Shown: piece after piece, positions 23,457 through 33,129 of the stretch | Position numbering within the stretch: position 1 is the first letter of the stretch | How the letters are laid out: each line of letters begins with the position of its first letter | Origin: Rhodoferax sp. GW822-FHT02A01 | Lineage (GTDB): Bacteria; Pseudomonadota; Gammaproteobacteria; Burkholderiales; Burkholderiaceae_C | DNA: 64,000 nucleotides | NCBI RefSeq assembly: GCF_038784515.1 | Contig: NZ_CP152376.1 | Span: 4,216,001 to 4,280,000, forward strand | Direction of reading: 5' to 3' | Made by a program: the position numbers and the translations under genes | The notes under the pieces: model-generated | What the model was told of the DNA's origin: nothing | What the model saw: the letters and a program-made list of their open reading frames with translations, nothing else | The model's database searches: none

Positions 23457-24671
23457 CTATGGCGTTCCGAGCAGGTTTGCCATGCGTGCCAGAACGCTAT
23501 CCGTGGCCAGATGCTCTTCGGCATATCCACGTGCCCTGTGTCCCAGCGCTTTGCTGTGGTGGTCATCATCGACCAGCTGCGCGATGGCCTCTGCCAGTGC
23601 CAGGCTGTCACCAGGCGGCACCACTTTCCCGCACAGGCTGACGACTGAGGCGATCTCGGTTCCTTGCCTGCAGGTGGCAATGACCGGGCGCCCACTGGCC
23701 AGCATGCCGCTGAGTTTGGAGGGCAGCACCAGGTCTTCCGCCTCCGCGCTCTGTGGCAACAGATGCATGTCTGCCAAGCCCAGCAGATCGCCCAGGCGTT
23801 CAAACGGTTGCAGTGGCAGGAGCTTGAGGTTGGGCAACTGCTGTGCCGCAGCTTCGAGTTGAGGCTTGAGCGCGCCATCCCCGCAGACCACGAACAGAAT
23901 GTCCGACCGGTGGGCCAGATGGCGGGCCGCTTCCGGTATCACCATCAAGCCCTGCTTGGCGCCCAGCGTGCCGGAGAACAGCGCCACCTTGGTATGCACT
24001 GCAATGCCCAGCTCTGCCCGATAGCTGCTGGGTGCCGCGAGGGGGCGCACATGGCTCAGGTCCACCCAGTTGGGGAAATGCACGGCCTTGTGTGCTGCCA
24101 CACCCTTGTGCCGCAGCTGCTGCACCATGCTGTTGGATATGGAAGAGACCAGGTCAAAGCGTTGCAGCAGCCAGCGCTCCAGGCCCAGAACCACATTCTG
24201 TAGCGTGCGCCCTTTGAGCAGCCCCATCTGGAAGGCCACATCGACCTCAAAATCCTGAATGTGCAGCCACGCCTTGGCACCGCACAGCCGCGCCACCAAC
24301 CATCCCGTTGGAGCACACACCAGTGCGGGTGCCACCGTCATCACGGCATCGGGCCGCCACACCAACTGGTACAGCATGACGGGCAGTGATGAAGCAGCAA
24401 ACGTCACCAGATGCACCACGCGCTTGAGACCGCCGGGGCTGTGCGGCACCCACAAGGGCGCGCGCCAGACATCGACGCCTCTCCATCGCTCGCGCCGGTA
24501 GGGCGGCCATGCATAGCCGGCCGCCAGTCGCCAGTCGGGGTAGTAGGGCGGTGCGGCCACGACACGTACCTGGTGCCCTTGTTCGGCCAACCATGCTGCC
24601 ATTTCACCCGAATACTTTCCGATGCCGACCGACTCGGGCGCGAAGTTGGCGCTGTAGATCAGGATCTTCAT
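23457..24671 (-). CDS. WcaI-like glycosyltransferase
   Basis: A 404-residue GT4-type transferase that resembles WcaI, the colanic-acid fucosyltransferase family. The N-terminus shows MKILIYSANFAPESVGIGKYSGEMA followed by VRVVAAPPYYPDWRL, and the Rossmann half shows LFSGTLGAKQGL and PSKLSGMLASGRPVIA. These blocks are characteristic of the WcaI group; the actual sugar is not deducible. It overlaps the family 2 glycosyltransferase gene by four bases. Confidence 0.85.
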   Translation of the reverse strand: MKILIYSANFAPESVGIGKYSGEMAAWLAEQGHQVRVVAAPPYYPDWRLAAGYAWPPYRRERWRGVDVWRAPLWVPHSPGGLKRVVHLVTFAASSLPVMLYQLVWRPDAVMTVAPALVCAPTGWLVARLCGAKAWLHIQDFEVDVAFQMGLLKGRTLQNVVLGLERWLLQRFDLVSSISNSMVQQLRHKGVAAHKAVHFPNWVDLSHVRPLAAPSSYRAELGIAVHTKVALFSGTLGAKQGLMVIPEAARHLAHRSDILFVVCGDGALKPQLEAAAQQLPNLKLLPLQPFERLGDLLGLADMHLLPQSAEAEDLVLPSKLSGMLASGRPVIATCRQGTEIASVVSLCGKVVPPGDSLALAEAIAQLVDDDHHSKALGHRARGYAEEHLATDSVLARMANLLGTP

Positions 24672-25510
24672 GGGGAGAGAACCGGTGGCACGGACAGCGC
24701 TGCATGCCTGAGCTCTTTGACCTTCAACACGATCATGTACTCATAGATTGCCTGCAGCGTTGCGTAACGCATGCCGGCCGCACCGTCCAAGAACGCCCTG
24801 CGTGCAAGAAGCATGTAGAGGAACTTGATGAGTGGGCGTCCGGGAAGGCGATAGAAAATGGCTTTCTGATGCACCCTGCGTTCATTGAAGTCCTTGCCAA
24901 AGAGCGCTTTGCCCCAGGTAGGTTCCACGCCGTTGCCCGATGCAATGACTTGCGCCTCCATGCGCGAATACACATTGTGTTTTGCAATCCAATGGTCCAG
25001 GCCTTTGGAAAAAGGGTAGTGGTCAAAGGTATGGCGCAGGTCGTGAATCGCGCCGTCCACGACCAGCACCTCATTGACTTCGCGCTCATAGCGGGCGCGG
25101 CCCACGCGTACCAGCCTGACGAAGTACGGGGAAATTTGCGCATGGCGCAGCCAGGTTCCCCACCAAATGTCGCGCCGTTGCATGCGTGCCGCCGCCGTTG
25201 CAGGTGATGCCGAATCCACAAACGCCTGCATCTCGCTTACCAGGGGTTCAGGGATGCGTTCGTCGGCATCCACGATCAAAACCCACGGATACTTGAAAGC
25301 AAGCTGCAGCCCCGCGTTGCGTTGGCTGGCGTATCCATCAAAGACGCGCAACGTGGTCGAAGCACCCGCAGATTGCGCGATCTGCAGGGTGTCATCGGTG
25401 CTGTGCGAGTCCAGCACATGCACGTCGTCGGACCAAGCCACAGACGCCAGGCAGCCCGGCAGGTCCTGCTGCTCGTTCTTGGTGAGTATGAGGACGGATA
25501 TGGAATTCAT
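24668..25510 (-). CDS. Glycosyltransferase family 2
   Basis: A 280-residue GT-A enzyme. The family start VLILTKNEQQDLPGCL, the nucleotide block DVHVLDSHSTDDT and the metal-binding LIVDADERIP (DxD-like) are present. The remainder resembles WaaE/KdtX-type transferases (NEVLVVDGAIHDLRH, HNVYSRMEAQ). A hydrophobic segment near residue 240 may touch the membrane. Part of the eps operon with 4-base overlaps on both sides. Confidence 0.85.
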   Translation of the reverse strand: MNSISVLILTKNEQQDLPGCLASVAWSDDVHVLDSHSTDDTLQIAQSAGASTTLRVFDGYASQRNAGLQLAFKYPWVLIVDADERIPEPLVSEMQAFVDSASPATAAARMQRRDIWWGTWLRHAQISPYFVRLVRVGRARYEREVNEVLVVDGAIHDLRHTFDHYPFSKGLDHWIAKHNVYSRMEAQVIASGNGVEPTWGKALFGKDFNERRVHQKAIFYRLPGRPLIKFLYMLLARRAFLDGAAGMRYATLQAIYEYMIVLKVKELRHAALSVPPVLSP

Positions 25511-26331
25511 CGGTCAAACGTGATGGCAATTCCAATCGTCAGCATGCGCTTGACCACCCAGTCCTTGGAGGGAAATCGGGGGTTGCCCAGCTTCAGGGAG
25601 CGTGAGGATGCCTTGTGGCTGCGGGCCCAGCTTTTCAGATCAAACACCGATGCCCAGTGCACCGCGTCTGCGTCGGTGAAAAACGGTTGGTGAAATGCCG
25701 CCAGGTCGGTTTGAACCAGGAACGCGGGGCTGCCCGTGAGCAGTGTTGCCAGGCGCGAGAACAGCCCCTGGCCCATAAAGCGCAGGCGCCGTGATGTTGC
25801 AAGATGGCGGCTCGACGGCGTTGCATATCCAGGAACGTCGTACCGCGGACAGAAGATGAAGATCGTTCCCTTGCGCCGCTTGACCAATTGGGCCAGTGCA
25901 TTGAGGTGCGCCTGCGGGTTGACCACGTGCTCGAGAACGAAGGTGGAGAAGACGATGTCAAAGTCTCCCACCAGCGCAGCCGAATCGACTTCACCGATGT
26001 GCACTTCGTCCGCATTCAGTTCAAGCCAGGTGCGATTCTGGGAAGTCACGTCCTGCACCACCCATGTGCACTGATCACGCAGATTCTGATCGCTCAGGAA
26101 TTTGCCGAACCCGCTCATTCCCGCACCGACTTCCAGAACGCGGACCTTGCCAGAACTGCGGGCGCGGGCCTTGATGTGATCGGCAATATGTTGCCAGCAG
26201 TGGACCTGGTCGGACGGCGTGGCAAAGGCGCTGTAGTCAGTGACCTTTGCGTAAAAGTCGTCCAGCTTTCCCTTGAGCGTGAGGAGTACGCTGGGGGCGC
26301 AGCGGGATACGGGTACGAGCTGTGGTGTCAT
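25507..26331 (-). CDS. SAM-dependent methyltransferase
   Basis: A 274-residue class I methyltransferase. The SAM motif is VRVLEVGAGMSGFGKFL near residue 65, followed by acidic post-motif strands (VVQDVTSQN) and the FDIVFSTFVLEHVVNPQAHL block (motif IV region). It probably methylates a sugar or sugar-nucleotide during EPS assembly; substrate inferred only from location. Four-base overlaps with both neighbours. Confidence 0.8.
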   Translation of the reverse strand: MTPQLVPVSRCAPSVLLTLKGKLDDFYAKVTDYSAFATPSDQVHCWQHIADHIKARARSSGKVRVLEVGAGMSGFGKFLSDQNLRDQCTWVVQDVTSQNRTWLELNADEVHIGEVDSAALVGDFDIVFSTFVLEHVVNPQAHLNALAQLVKRRKGTIFIFCPRYDVPGYATPSSRHLATSRRLRFMGQGLFSRLATLLTGSPAFLVQTDLAAFHQPFFTDADAVHWASVFDLKSWARSHKASSRSLKLGNPRFPSKDWVVKRMLTIGIAITFDR

Positions 26332-26912
26332 GTTGTGCTCCGGTTTGCAGCAGTGGAATGGAGGGGACTGGATGAACGCGCCGGATTGCCCATCACGCGG
26401 TCGTTGGCGGCTACGTCCTTGGTCACCATGCTGCAGGCGCCCACGATGGCTGCCGCACCAATGGACACGCCCGGCATCACGAAGGCGCGGGCACCCACAA
26501 AGGCGCTCGCACCAATGACGATGCGCCCTGTTTGCAGGGGCCTGACGGGCGAGCTGAAGTCGTGCGTTCCCGTGCAGAGGTAGGCCTCCTGCGCCACCGT
26601 GGCGTCCTGCATGATTTCAATCTCGCCCAGCGTATAGGCCACGGCGCCATCACCCAGGCAGGCTCGATGGTGCATGGTGAGCTTCCAGGGAATGGCGATG
26701 CGGGCGCGCTGGTGCACAAACGGGGTTCCGTGCAGCGTTGCGCCATGCAGGTGCAGCCAGAAAAGTCGCCAGCGGTTCAGCGGCTTGGGTGTCCAGCAGC
26801 AAAAGGCGGCCCAGCAGAGGTTCCACAGCAGCATGCGCAGCTGCTCGCCGCGCGTCCACGGACTGGCATAGGCCGAGTCCTGCTGGTGGGTATGCAGCGC
26901 TGCCCGTGTCAT
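26328..26912 (-). CDS. WcaF-like hexapeptide acetyltransferase
   Basis: A 194-residue left-handed beta-helix acyltransferase. It has the WcaF/LpxA-like hexapeptide pattern (CLGDGAVAYTLGEIEIMQDATV, IVIGASAFVGARAFVMPGVSIGAAAIVGA) and the catalytic His expected in LCTGTHDF. It would O-acetylate a sugar of the repeat unit. Start ATG at 26912; an upstream extension in the same frame only overlaps the preceding glycosyltransferase. ATGA overlap with that gene. Confidence 0.82.
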   Translation of the reverse strand: MTRAALHTHQQDSAYASPWTRGEQLRMLLWNLCWAAFCCWTPKPLNRWRLFWLHLHGATLHGTPFVHQRARIAIPWKLTMHHRACLGDGAVAYTLGEIEIMQDATVAQEAYLCTGTHDFSSPVRPLQTGRIVIGASAFVGARAFVMPGVSIGAAAIVGACSMVTKDVAANDRVMGNPARSSSPLHSTAANRSTT

Positions 26913-28021
26913 GGCGCCACCAGGAGCTTTTCGAAGTCGGCCAGGAAGCTGTCGGCAATGGCCGTTGCAGAATGCGTGTGCCGGACCTGCAGTGCCCGGG
27001 CCGCAAGGCGCGAGCGCAGATCGGTGTCTTCGACCAGGCGCAGCACGCACTGCGCCAGCTGGTTCTGGGCCGAGGGGCTGCGGTGGTCAAAGAACAGCCC
27101 GTTGTCACCGTCGTGAATGAAGTCGCGAAAGCACGACAGGCTGGAGACCACCGGCACCGCGCCCCAGGCCATTGCTTCCAGGGGCGCAAGGCCGAAGGTT
27201 TCACCTTTTTCCGCCACCGATGGATAGACGAATATCGCCGCACGCTGGTAGAACTGGTTGAGCTTTTCGATGTCGTAGACGGGCTCTTCAAAGCGCACCT
27301 TGGCGGGATCGAAAAGCGCCCTCAGGTGGTCCACATAGGTAGCGCCGCCACCGCCTTCAGACGTCTTCCATGGCCCGACCAGGGTCAGCACCCAACCGGG
27401 CGGCAAGGCATTGACCGTCTGCGCCAGCAGGTCCAGGCCTTTTTCTGGATGCAGGCGTCCACAAAACAGGATCATGGATTGCTTGCCTGCCCACTCCACC
27501 GAGTGCGCGGGTTCATAGGGCAGCGGGTTGGGTATGGCACTGGCCTGCGACTTCCGGTGAATGGGCAGCTCGGCACGAATCGCTTCCAGCACCGGCGTGG
27601 AGTTGGCGCGCAGCCGTGCGGCGCGGCTGTAGAGGCGCATCTGGCCCTTGGGCATGCGCGCTACATCCACATAGACCTTGGCGGACCGGAACAGGGGAAT
27701 GAACAGCGGTGCCCAGAAGGTGTTGGTGACCACCACATCGGTGTCCGGCGGAATGGCGCGGATGGCGCGCCAGGTGTAGATGGCATCCAGCAGCTTGAGC
27801 CAAAGCAGCCGCGTGGGCGTCTGGTACCCGCGCACCCGCAGGTGGACTACGCCCTGTATGTGCTCCTGTGCAGGAAAGCCCTGCCACGCCCTGGACACAT
27901 GCGCCACCTGATGGCCGCGCGCCGCAAACTTCTGGCCCAGCAGAAACCACATCTTTTCGCAAGCACCGCCCAAGGCTGGTGGCACTGGCAGAAAGGCGCC
28001 CTGTAACACAGTGATCTTCAT
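26909..28021 (-). CDS. Glycosyltransferase family 4
   Basis: A 370-residue GT-B transferase. The donor domain has MILFCGRLHPEKGLDLLAQ and the glutamate signature FVYPSVAEKGETFGLAPLEAMAWG. The N-terminal domain starts MKITVLQGAFLPVPP. A central EPS assembly enzyme of unknown specificity, 10 bases after the two-domain glycosyltransferase gene. Confidence 0.85.
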   Translation of the reverse strand: MKITVLQGAFLPVPPALGGACEKMWFLLGQKFAARGHQVAHVSRAWQGFPAQEHIQGVVHLRVRGYQTPTRLLWLKLLDAIYTWRAIRAIPPDTDVVVTNTFWAPLFIPLFRSAKVYVDVARMPKGQMRLYSRAARLRANSTPVLEAIRAELPIHRKSQASAIPNPLPYEPAHSVEWAGKQSMILFCGRLHPEKGLDLLAQTVNALPPGWVLTLVGPWKTSEGGGGATYVDHLRALFDPAKVRFEEPVYDIEKLNQFYQRAAIFVYPSVAEKGETFGLAPLEAMAWGAVPVVSSLSCFRDFIHDGDNGLFFDHRSPSAQNQLAQCVLRLVEDTDLRSRLAARALQVRHTHSATAIADSFLADFEKLLVAP

Positions 28022-28031
28022 GGTTTGTGCC

Positions 28032-30398
28032 TCATGAAGTGGAACTCAGCAACGCAGCATTGATGCTGGTGGTCATCGACTCAATGGTGAAGCGTTTCTG
28101 GAACGTGAGCCTTGCCTGTGTCGCCATGCGTTCGCGGCTGCTTTGGCTCATATCGAGCCATTGCAGCAGAGCGTCAGTGGTTCCCGCTACGGTGTCGGTG
28201 CTGACAATGCCGGCACCGTCGCTCTTTATTTCGCGCCAGATATTGACTTTGTCGGATATCAGAACCGGCAATCCGCATCCAAGGGCTTCGGCTACGGCGA
28301 TGCCAAAGTTTTCCTGGTGTGACGGCAGCACAAATGCTTCGCAGGCGTAGAACGCGCCCCACTTCAGGTCACCCCGCAGCATTCCTGTCCAGCTTATTCG
28401 CTGTGCCACGCCGAGTCGTTCGGCCAGCTCCTGGAGCGTGGCAACCCAGCCAGTCTGATCGGGGCCAGCCATCACCAGATGCAAGCGCGGGTCACGGTCT
28501 GCTACTTTTGCAAACGCCTCAATCAGCATGTCGCAGCCCTTCTTTTCCTGGATGCGGCTTAGGAAGAGCATCAGTCGCTTGCCTTGCAGTTGGGGAAACG
28601 CAGCCTCGAATGCGCTTTTCAATCCCTCTGCATCGCTTGGAGGCAACTTGGTTCCGTAATTGATGACAATTTCCTTGGCGCGGTATAGCCAAAATGACTT
28701 GCGAGCCAGCAGGCGTTCTTCCTCACAAGTGAACAGCACAGCCTTGGCATCACGTAGCAATCGATACTCTGCCCAAGGCCAGTAAAGCCATTTCTTGAGG
28801 TGCTTGAGTGGGTAGGTGTGCTTGAACCAGGGGTCCAGCATGCCGTGCGTGAAAACAAAATAAGGCACTTTCATATTTGCCAATGCGCGCCATGCGCCAA
28901 AGCCGTGGTATTGCCATAGGCCGTTGACGATCACTGCGTCGTAATTGCGCGCGTTGGAGCGCAGCCAGGGCACCAGATGGCGGTTGTATCGGTAGCCGCC
29001 TACGCTGTCGCCCAGGGCATGAACCTTTACAGGGAATTCTTTGATGAAGGGCTCGGAAGGCTCGTCCAGGGTCAGAACTTCGACTGTGTGCCCCCATTGC
29101 TGCGATTGGATGCCGTGCTGGCGCACGCCCTCCATGGGGCCACCGCCGCTCGGGTCAATGGAGGGGAGGATATGCAAGGTCTTCATGTGAACTTGTGACC
29201 GTGGTGGGATGGATGCGGGGCGGTCTCGGCGGGCTGTCCTGTTGGTTAGGATGCGCTCGTACACATGCAGATAGGCGGCGATCGCGCTGTCAGCGTTGAA
29301 TTGCGCGGCATGCTGCAGACCCAGGTCAACCCGTTGCTGGCGCTCATCCTGCGTTTGGGCCAACAGAGCTTTCAATTTGCCTGTGCCTGCCTGGGCCCAG
29401 AGCTGCACATCGTCTTCTGGTCGCAGGCGTGGTAGGTAAGTGGCTGCCGGGCCGCCTATTTCGTTCATGGGTGGTGCATCGGTCGTCAGCACCGGGCAGC
29501 CACAGGCCTGTGCCTCAATAATGGGCCAGCCAAAACCCTCTTCCAGGCTTGGCATCACAAATACGCGGGCCAATGAGTAGGCTGCCACCAGGGCTTCTGC
29601 GCTCAAGCTTTTGATGAACACGACGCGCCCGGGGGCGGGAACATTGGCCAACGCTGTGCGTACCCCAGCGGAGTCCTCGGGGCTGACGCACCACAGGGGC
29701 AAGGGTGCGGGCGTGGACCTGGCATATTCGGCATACAGGCGTATCACGCCGGGCAAGTTCTTGTACCACTGGCCGCCGCTCACGTGCAGCAGCATGCCGG
29801 CGGCACCCACAGCCAAACCTGCATGGTTCAACGTATCCATCGCCTTGGCGGGGGCCATGGGGGCAAACGGATAGTTCAGCCCGTTGTAGACCACATCGGA
29901 AATGACAGCAGCCGGCTGCCCGTACTGGTGCAGGTCGTTGCGCGTCTTGTTGGATATCGAAATGAAATGCCGGGCCTGTCGGAAGCCGTGTCGTATATAG
30001 CGCTGGTAGAGCTTTCCCGTCCAGCCGGTGCGATGCTCTGGCACCTCATCCAGGGCCGAGCGCAGCGCCAGCAAGTCGTGCACATGCACCACATGGGGCA
30101 GATGTTTCACCCGTGGCACCCAGGGCCCCAAGGCCTGGTCACAAAACACATACAGGGTCTGTGCAGGTTGTCGGGCCAGCTGCGCACGCACCCACAATGG
30201 AAACAGGATGTACTGGTCTACATATCCGGCCCATTTCTTCAGAGGGCCGTGTGCCACCCAGTCGTACACCTTGGCCTGCGGTGACCACACTTGCACTTGG
30301 TGGCCGCGGGCCAGGTAGGCGTCGCGCAGCATATTCGCAAAGCGCGGCATGCTTTGCGAGCACATGAACGCCGGGTGGGAGAAGAGCACGATATGCAT
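28032..30398 (-). CDS. Two-domain (fused) family 4 glycosyltransferase
   Basis: A 788-residue protein made of two complete GT-B glycosyltransferases. Domain 1 (about 1-385) has RVFVMPSLEEGFGWPIIEAQACGCPV. A Arg/Pro-rich linker (ARRDRPASIPPRSQ) follows. Domain 2 starts at MKTLHILPSIDPSGGGP (Met at 29186) and carries AFVLPSHQENFGIAVAEALGCGLP. Separate genes are the norm, so this is either a natural fusion coupling two consecutive sugar additions or a lost stop between neighbouring genes. The internal ATG has no obvious ribosome binding site. Adjacent genes on the same strand lie 3 and 10 bases away. Confidence 0.82.
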   Translation of the reverse strand: MHIVLFSHPAFMCSQSMPRFANMLRDAYLARGHQVQVWSPQAKVYDWVAHGPLKKWAGYVDQYILFPLWVRAQLARQPAQTLYVFCDQALGPWVPRVKHLPHVVHVHDLLALRSALDEVPEHRTGWTGKLYQRYIRHGFRQARHFISISNKTRNDLHQYGQPAAVISDVVYNGLNYPFAPMAPAKAMDTLNHAGLAVGAAGMLLHVSGGQWYKNLPGVIRLYAEYARSTPAPLPLWCVSPEDSAGVRTALANVPAPGRVVFIKSLSAEALVAAYSLARVFVMPSLEEGFGWPIIEAQACGCPVLTTDAPPMNEIGGPAATYLPRLRPEDDVQLWAQAGTGKLKALLAQTQDERQQRVDLGLQHAAQFNADSAIAAYLHVYERILTNRTARRDRPASIPPRSQVHMKTLHILPSIDPSGGGPMEGVRQHGIQSQQWGHTVEVLTLDEPSEPFIKEFPVKVHALGDSVGGYRYNRHLVPWLRSNARNYDAVIVNGLWQYHGFGAWRALANMKVPYFVFTHGMLDPWFKHTYPLKHLKKWLYWPWAEYRLLRDAKAVLFTCEEERLLARKSFWLYRAKEIVINYGTKLPPSDAEGLKSAFEAAFPQLQGKRLMLFLSRIQEKKGCDMLIEAFAKVADRDPRLHLVMAGPDQTGWVATLQELAERLGVAQRISWTGMLRGDLKWGAFYACEAFVLPSHQENFGIAVAEALGCGLPVLISDKVNIWREIKSDGAGIVSTDTVAGTTDALLQWLDMSQSSRERMATQARLTFQKRFTIESMTTSINAALLSSTS

Positions 30399-30401
30399 GG
30401 T

Positions 30402-31973
30402 CTATCGCAACGCGAGTGCGCCTTGGGTTGTGACTCCTGTGAGCTGCGCCAGGAAGCGCGCTACCGCGCGCGACAGGTAGTAGATCAGCAGGTAGAGCGC
30501 CAGGTTCTGGGGCAGCCCACGCACGATGCTCATGAAGAGAAAGTGCAACGATTCTGCGGAGATGCCGTACTGAAACATGCGCCAAATGCCCAGCATGCCG
30601 AGGGCGGAGATCCACATGCCGCCCTGGGCATTGCGGTAAGCCAATACATCGACACATATGAAGAGCAGCAGACACAGAAAGAAATACACCACGGGATAGG
30701 CAACGCCAAACACCGCCTGCCCTTGACCCAGGTGCGAGCCGGTCTTGTAGCCACCGAGGTCTCCGCTACCTGCAAGGTAGCTGAGGTAGTCCCCCATGGA
30801 GAAGCGCAGCTCCTGTTTGTCCACGCCAATGGACATGGCTTTGAGCATGGGGTCGGGCAGGGTGCTCCAGAACAGGTCGGTGGTCAAGTCCAGCAGTCTT
30901 GCTTCATCACGATCGCTCAACCGCGAAGCGAAATACAACGCGTTGTCATGAAACTTGGTTTCCACCAGTCTGCCGATCAGGGAGCTGGAAAAATACGTTT
31001 CATCGTAGTTGCTGTTCAGGCTGATGTGCTTGGTGCGATCCTGCTCGGCACGCAGAAGCTGTGGCTCGCTCAAGTAGTAAAGGGTCTCCTCAATCATCTT
31101 CATCGGGCCGGCATTTGCGCGTGCACCTCTGGCCAGACCCATGGCAGTCACCAATTCACTGAGGGGAATGGTTGCTACCCCACACAGCAGGATGACCAAC
31201 GCAATTTTCCCCACCTGGGAGGCTCGCACCTTGTGGTGGCTGCGCATGGCGCTCAGGATCCCGAACAAGGCGATAGTCATCAACCCGGCAAGCATCAGGC
31301 TACGTGCATTGATGGCAATTGCAATGGCGGCAATGAGCAGTACATAAGCACCCAGAAAAAAGTAGTTTTTGCGGGCATTGCAATAGCTGCTGCCTTGCTC
31401 CAGCACGTACATGGGAATCAGGAATGGTGCCCACACTGCAAACGAGAAGCCCTGCGCCACCTTGCTGGCAATGCCCGCACCACCTGCCATCAGCAAGTTC
31501 AGCAGGCCAAATACGCCCATGACCCACAGGGTCCCAGCCGAAGGTGTGTCATACAGTCCGATGGACTGGAGCGTGGAGCGTACGAGCGATGTGGATTGCC
31601 TCTTTCCACGGAAGGTAGACAACACGCGGTACAGACCATGCGCTGCAATTGCAATGGATTGGTAGAACGCCAGCGTGGCAAATGTTTCAACCGGCTGGCG
31701 CAGGTTCTGTGCAAGAGGTGTCCAGTAGGCTGACTGCGCAAGCAGCGCACCCAGCTGCGTGGTCACGCAAAAGCCAAATATGGCAAAGGTGGATAGCGGA
31801 TGCGTCTGGATCGCGTCGGTCCACAGGATGTACAGCAATATCGCCAGGGACGAGGCCAGCACCAGGCAGTTGGCTGCGATATTGTCCTCGCTGAAGTCAA
31901 TCGCAAACTGCGCCGCAAAGGCCAGCAGGGCCAGCGCGGCAAACAGCAGCACCATGAAGCGGGAGCTACGCAT
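30402..31973 (-). CDS. Wzy-like polysaccharide polymerase / O-antigen ligase-like membrane protein
   Basis: A 523-residue polytopic inner-membrane protein with about ten to twelve hydrophobic segments (for example FMVLLFAALALLAFAAQFA, CLVLASSLAILLYILW, IALVILLCGVATIPLS) and a large periplasmic loop around residues 280-400. This layout and its place between a flippase and glycosyltransferases fit a Wzy-type polymerase; sequence conservation in this group is low. It overlaps the next upstream gene by eight bases. Confidence 0.65.
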   Translation of the reverse strand: MRSSRFMVLLFAALALLAFAAQFAIDFSEDNIAANCLVLASSLAILLYILWTDAIQTHPLSTFAIFGFCVTTQLGALLAQSAYWTPLAQNLRQPVETFATLAFYQSIAIAAHGLYRVLSTFRGKRQSTSLVRSTLQSIGLYDTPSAGTLWVMGVFGLLNLLMAGGAGIASKVAQGFSFAVWAPFLIPMYVLEQGSSYCNARKNYFFLGAYVLLIAAIAIAINARSLMLAGLMTIALFGILSAMRSHHKVRASQVGKIALVILLCGVATIPLSELVTAMGLARGARANAGPMKMIEETLYYLSEPQLLRAEQDRTKHISLNSNYDETYFSSSLIGRLVETKFHDNALYFASRLSDRDEARLLDLTTDLFWSTLPDPMLKAMSIGVDKQELRFSMGDYLSYLAGSGDLGGYKTGSHLGQGQAVFGVAYPVVYFFLCLLLFICVDVLAYRNAQGGMWISALGMLGIWRMFQYGISAESLHFLFMSIVRGLPQNLALYLLIYYLSRAVARFLAQLTGVTTQGALALR

Positions 31974-33129
31974 GGCTCAGCAGTCCACGATAGATGGCCA
32001 TGGCGTTGTCGCCATAGCTGTTCCAGCCACCGATGCCTTTGACGGCTTGCAGCGCACGCTCGCCCATGAGGGTTCTTTCGTCCGGGTCGTCTGCAAGCCG
32101 CTGCAGGCGCTCGGTCAGCATCTCCACCTGTCGGATGGGAACAATGAAACCTTCACGCGCATTCGTGAACAGATCGTCGGCCCCAGTGTTTTCGCTGGCT
32201 ATGACCGGACAGGCGCATGCCATGGCCTGCGCCAATACCATGCCAAAGCCCTCCTGAATACTTGGCAAGACCAATACGTGGCTTGCACTCATCAATTGCT
32301 TCAATTCGGTCTGTGGCACGTGGCCAAGAACTCTGGCCTCCTGTGGCCACACATTCCGGGCGGAAAGCAACTGGATCAAGTCTACGGAAGGAGACCCGGC
32401 AAAGGTCAGCGTCTTCTTGGGATGCTGTATTCGGTTGAACGCCTGCACCAGATAGGGAATGCCTTTTTGCAAACTCATTGCACCGACAAACAAGACATTG
32501 AACTCATCTCTAACCGGTTTGCCGACAGGTTCAAATCGCGTGAGGTTGACGCCATACGGAAGCAACTTTACGCGTTGACCGCAAACGCCTTGCGCCAGAA
32601 AACTACGCAATGCAAAGGTGGATGGCACTGTGATTGCATCGGCATCGCTGTATTCGGCCTCTTCACGTGCTATGGCGCGGGGATCGATGCCTGCATAGGG
32701 CAGACCCCACAGCGCATGCTCTTCACGCAGCAGCTGGTCTTGCACCCGAATATGCGCAGAACCCCGGTCACACACATACTTGGCACCGCGCGCCTGAGCG
32801 GCTCGCCCGGCCTGCAATGTAGAGCCCGACAGGCCCACGTAGGCATCGCAGTCACGGACACTGTTTTGCAGCCAGCGTCCAAAGGTGATGGCATTGATGT
32901 TTTCCCACGCCTGCACCACGGCTGTGCTCAGACGATGCTTCCAGGGAAAGGCCATGTAACTGCTATGCACCCAGGGGAATGTGTGTATCAGGTTGGGCGG
33001 TATGCCTTCGTTGCGCAGTTTGAATTGGGGATAACCGCTGTAAATTCCAGCCAGCACACCGCGCGCATGGAGCTCGCGCGCCAGATCGAAGGTGTGGAAC
33101 TTGCCAATGGTGGATAGGGCGATTTTCAT
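31966..33129 (-). CDS. Glycosyltransferase family 4
   Basis: A 387-residue GT-B transferase starting at MKIALSTIGKFHTFDLARE. The C-terminal signature is HVLVLPSIQEGFGMVLAQAMACACPVIAS. The strand NVLFVGAMSLQKGIPYLVQ and the TFAGSPS block complete the donor site. Start ATG 33129 overlaps the flippase stop (ATGA). Eps repeat-unit assembly enzyme, specificity unknown. Confidence 0.86.
   Translation of the reverse strand: MKIALSTIGKFHTFDLARELHARGVLAGIYSGYPQFKLRNEGIPPNLIHTFPWVHSSYMAFPWKHRLSTAVVQAWENINAITFGRWLQNSVRDCDAYVGLSGSTLQAGRAAQARGAKYVCDRGSAHIRVQDQLLREEHALWGLPYAGIDPRAIAREEAEYSDADAITVPSTFALRSFLAQGVCGQRVKLLPYGVNLTRFEPVGKPVRDEFNVLFVGAMSLQKGIPYLVQAFNRIQHPKKTLTFAGSPSVDLIQLLSARNVWPQEARVLGHVPQTELKQLMSASHVLVLPSIQEGFGMVLAQAMACACPVIASENTGADDLFTNAREGFIVPIRQVEMLTERLQRLADDPDERTLMGERALQAVKGIGGWNSYGDNAMAIYRGLLSHA

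Noticed and set aside
26738..33117. Long open frames on the plus strand within the eps region (for example 26738-28006, 30291-31733, 31759-33117)
   Set aside because: They lie antisense to convincing glycosyltransferase, polymerase and flippase genes, have His/Gln/Gly-rich shadow-like composition and match no family I know.
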